From NCBI GenBank assembly GCA_900551625.1, contig URWZ01000080.1, positions 1-7,134 of the forward strand: a stretch of DNA of 7,134 nucleotides. The letters run 5' to 3'. Below, piece by piece: positions 6,208 to 7,134 of the stretch (within the stretch, counting starts at the first letter, position 1; each line of letters starts with the position of its first letter). The notes beneath the pieces were generated by a model. That model ran no database searches. It was not told where the DNA came from and worked only from the letters and a program-made list of their open reading frames with translations. The stretch is from an uncultured Collinsella sp. GTDB lineage: Bacteria; Actinomycetota; Coriobacteriia; Coriobacteriales; Coriobacteriaceae. The translations under genes were made by a program, and so were the position numbers.

Positions 6208-6235
6208 CCGTAAGCCCCCAATTGGGAGCTTACGG
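6208..6235 (-). promoter_or_regulatory. Hairpin between tRNA-Trp and secE, possible attenuator
   Basis: CCGTAAGC (6208-6215) pairs with GCTTACGG (6228-6235). Further inner pairs (CCC/GGG plus a G-U on the minus strand) lead to an AATT loop, giving a 12-bp stem. On the minus strand it is followed by TTTACTC, a short U-tract. It could partially terminate transcripts after the tRNA, or help RNase release the tRNA from the secE mRNA. It lies 9 bases beyond the encoded tRNA CCA end. Confidence 0.5.
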
Positions 6236-6244
6236 AATAATGAC

Positions 6245-6320
6245 TGGCACGCCAGGAAGGACTCGAACCCTCAACACTCGGTTTTGGAGACCGATGCTCT
6301 ACCAATTGAACTACTGGCGT
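6245..6320 (-). tRNA. tRNA-Trp (anticodon CCA)
   Basis: A complete 76-base cloverleaf including an encoded 3' CCA (complement of 6245-6247) and discriminator G. The acceptor stem ACGCCAG/CTGGCGT (6320-6314 and 6255-6249) is perfect. The D arm contains TTCAATTGGTAGAGC. The anticodon stem CGGT/ACCG encloses loop CTCCAAA with CCA, reading UGG Trp codons. The T arm GAGGG-TTCGAGT-CCTTC is perfect. It is 13 bases after the rpmG stop and co-transcribed with the protein genes, so it must be excised from an mRNA. tRNA-Trp between rpmG and secE is a common bacterial arrangement. Confidence 0.97.
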
Positions 6321-6333
6321 ATGTGACTAGAGA

Positions 6334-6483
6334 CTAGCGAGTCTCTTTGTGCAGCGTGTGGTGACGGCACCAGGGGCAATACTTCTTGATCTCCATACGA
6401 TCAGGCATGTTCGACTTGTTCTTGGTGGTCGTATAGTTGCGGCGCTTGCACTCAGTGCACGCAAGAGTAACTAGAGTACGCAT
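6334..6483 (-). CDS. rpmG: 50S ribosomal protein L33
   Basis: A 49-aa protein of the large subunit, near the E site. The frame from ATG 6483 reads [19 protein letters not shown] and onward to KETR. It carries two zinc-ribbon CxxC pairs (C9/C12 and C36/C39, in ACTEC and YCPWC), so this is the zinc-binding (C+) form of L33. The length matches the family. A modest Shine-Dalgarno (AGGA, complement of 6487-6490) is close to the start, and an additional GAAAGG lies further upstream. It is the first gene after the promoter at 6529-6558, and tRNA-Trp and secE follow on the same strand. The C+ version is the one expected to be replaced under zinc starvation in genomes with a C- paralogue; none is visible here. 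Confidence 0.93.
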   Translation of the reverse strand: MRTLVTLACTECKRRNYTTTKNKSNMPDRMEIKKYCPWCRHHTLHKETR

Positions 6484-6528
6484 GTATCCTGAACCTTTCA
6501 TTTCCGCCCCGTACGGGCACGAGTTGGT

Positions 6529-6558
6529 ACTTTATCAGCTCTACGTAAGTGCTGTCAA
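6529..6558 (-). promoter_or_regulatory. Sigma-70-type promoter for rpmG-trnW-secE-nusG
   Basis: On the minus strand a perfect -35 TTGACA (6558-6553) is followed after 18 bases by TAAAGT (6534-6529), a 4/6 match to TATAAT preceded by TGA. The expected start is near 6521, about 38 bases upstream of the rpmG ATG. The region just upstream of the -35 is relatively A/T-rich and could help as an UP element. It is the only strong promoter-like pair seen in the tuf-rpmG gap. Confidence 0.7.
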
Positions 6559-6580
6559 TGAAAACCTCGAATCAATTGGT

Positions 6581-6629
6581 TCTCGCTGGATCCATTCATA
6601 TTTGGAACACATCAATGAAGCCAGCGAGA
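6581..6629. repeat. Inverted repeat upstream of the rpmG promoter
   Basis: TCTCGCTGG (6581-6589) is the exact inverse of CCAGCGAGA (6621-6629). ATTCAT/ATGAA-type partial pairing inside the 31-base loop can extend the stem with bulges. It lies just upstream of the -35 box at 6558-6553, where an operator or activator site could be. A further short pair CGCTCG/CGAGCG lies at 6646-6666. No known protein site is recognised. Confidence 0.35.
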
Positions 6630-6702
6630 TCTAATCGATCCCTCACGCTCGGCTTAAGAGCGAGCGAAGCGCAATCGTCAGGGAACAAGCCCCGCGTAGA
6701 AA

Positions 6703-6733
6703 AGAACCCGGCACCCTATAAGTGCCGGGTTCT
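6703..6733 (-). terminator. Rho-independent terminator of tuf
   Basis: AGAACCCGGCAC (6703-6714) pairs perfectly with GTGCCGGGTTCT (6722-6733) around a 7-base loop. On the minus strand the stem ends in TTCT and continues with TTTCTACG, a serviceable U-tract. It lies 29 bases after the tuf stop and separates tuf from the rpmG promoter. Confidence 0.85.
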
Positions 6734-6762
6734 CTCTAAGTCAGCTATATCAAAGAGCTAAT

Positions 6763-7134
6763 TTACTCAATGATCGTGGAGACGATGCCCGAACCGACGG
6801 TGTGGCCACCCTCGCGGATAGCGAAGCGCAGGCCCTCCTCCATGGCGATCGGGTGAATGAGGTCGCCCTCGATGGTGATGTGGTCACCAGGCATAGCCAT
6901 CTCGGTGCCCTCGGGCAGCTTGACCGTACCGGTAACATCGGTGGTACGGAAGTAGAACTGAGGACGATAACCATCGAAGAACGGGGTGTGACGGCCGCCC
7001 TCCTCCTTGGTCAGAACGTAGATCTCGCCGGTGAACTTGGTGTGCGGGGTAACCGAACCGGGCTTGCAGAGAACCTGGCCGCGCTCGATGTCCTCGCGCT
7101 TGATGCCGCGGAGCAGCAGACCAACGTTGTCGCC
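6763..7134 (-). CDS. tuf: Elongation factor Tu, C-terminal part (partial)
   Basis: EF-Tu delivers aminoacyl-tRNA to the ribosome as a GTPase. Only the last 123 residues are present; the gene continues beyond the right edge. The visible part begins [20 protein letters not shown], the end of domain 2, and continues through domain 3 ([21 protein letters not shown], then [18 protein letters not shown] and [10 protein letters not shown]). It ends [15 protein letters not shown], the near-invariant bacterial C-terminus. The GTPase domain lies outside the window. Strong conservation and smooth codon use indicate a functional gene. It is followed by its own terminator, so it is probably transcribed separately from rpmG. 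Confidence 0.97.
   Translation of the reverse strand, partial: GDNVGLLLRGIKREDIERGQVLCKPGSVTPHTKFTGEIYVLTKEEGGRHTPFFDGYRPQFYFRTTDVTGTVKLPEGTEMAMPGDHITIEGDLIHPIAMEEGLRFAIREGGHTVGSGIVSTIIE

Noticed and set aside
4108..6213. 701-aa plus-strand open frame opposite rplA, rplK, nusG and secE
   Set aside because: It runs antisense across four highly conserved genes and three intergenic gaps. Its composition (Leu/Gly/Asp/Val-rich, low complexity) is what codon bias of the opposite strand produces. No ribosome binding site or domain is seen.
6245..6320. tRNA as an integration (att) site with a nearby mobile element
   Set aside because: No duplicate of the tRNA 3' end and no integrase is seen in the window; the flanks are ordinary housekeeping genes.
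6437..6634. 65-aa plus-strand frame over the rpmG start and promoter
   Set aside because: It overlaps the 5' part of L33, whose CxxC pairs and length are exact, and a good promoter on the minus strand. No family resemblance.

Overview
The window reads as a chromosomal segment of a moderately high-GC actinobacterium. A Coriobacteriia (Collinsella-like) host is my best guess, from the GC-rich codon use, the gene set and the short GGGGACAG-type hairpin repeats. This is inference, not a database match.

Layout, left to right. Bases 1-44 hold the last codons of an unidentified plus-strand gene. Bases 53-93 are a 16-bp hairpin repeat. Bases 100-300 hold a tiny ORF with a good ribosome binding site, possibly the frameshifted relic of a short secreted peptide, and a strong hairpin just before mscS. 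A plus-strand block follows: a small MscS-type mechanosensitive channel (305-1072), a second copy of the hairpin repeat, a 638-aa protein joining a ParB-like segment to a BMP/PnrA-type ligand-binding domain (1167-3083), and a calcineurin-like metallophosphoesterase (3080-3790) whose start overlaps the previous stop in ATGA. A third, inverted and covarying copy of the repeat closes this block.

The right half is on the minus strand and is the conserved translation/secretion/transcription cluster. In transcription order it runs: tuf 3' end (beyond 7134 to 6763), tuf terminator, a clear sigma-70-type promoter, rpmG (L33), tRNA-Trp(CCA), secE, nusG, rplK (L11), rplA (L1), and a strong terminator between rplA and the convergent metallophosphoesterase gene. 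rplJ/rplL do not follow rplA here.

How the genes relate: the minus-strand cluster supplies an elongation factor, ribosomal proteins L33, L11 and L1, a tRNA, the SecE translocon subunit and the NusG elongation factor, apparently as one growth-linked operon downstream of the 6553 promoter. Its internal gaps carry several hairpins that could tune output. The plus-strand pair (ParB/BMP protein plus metallophosphoesterase) is the least understood part. It looks like a translationally coupled, cytoplasmic ligand-sensing and phosphoesterase module of unknown function, bracketed by related hairpin repeats.
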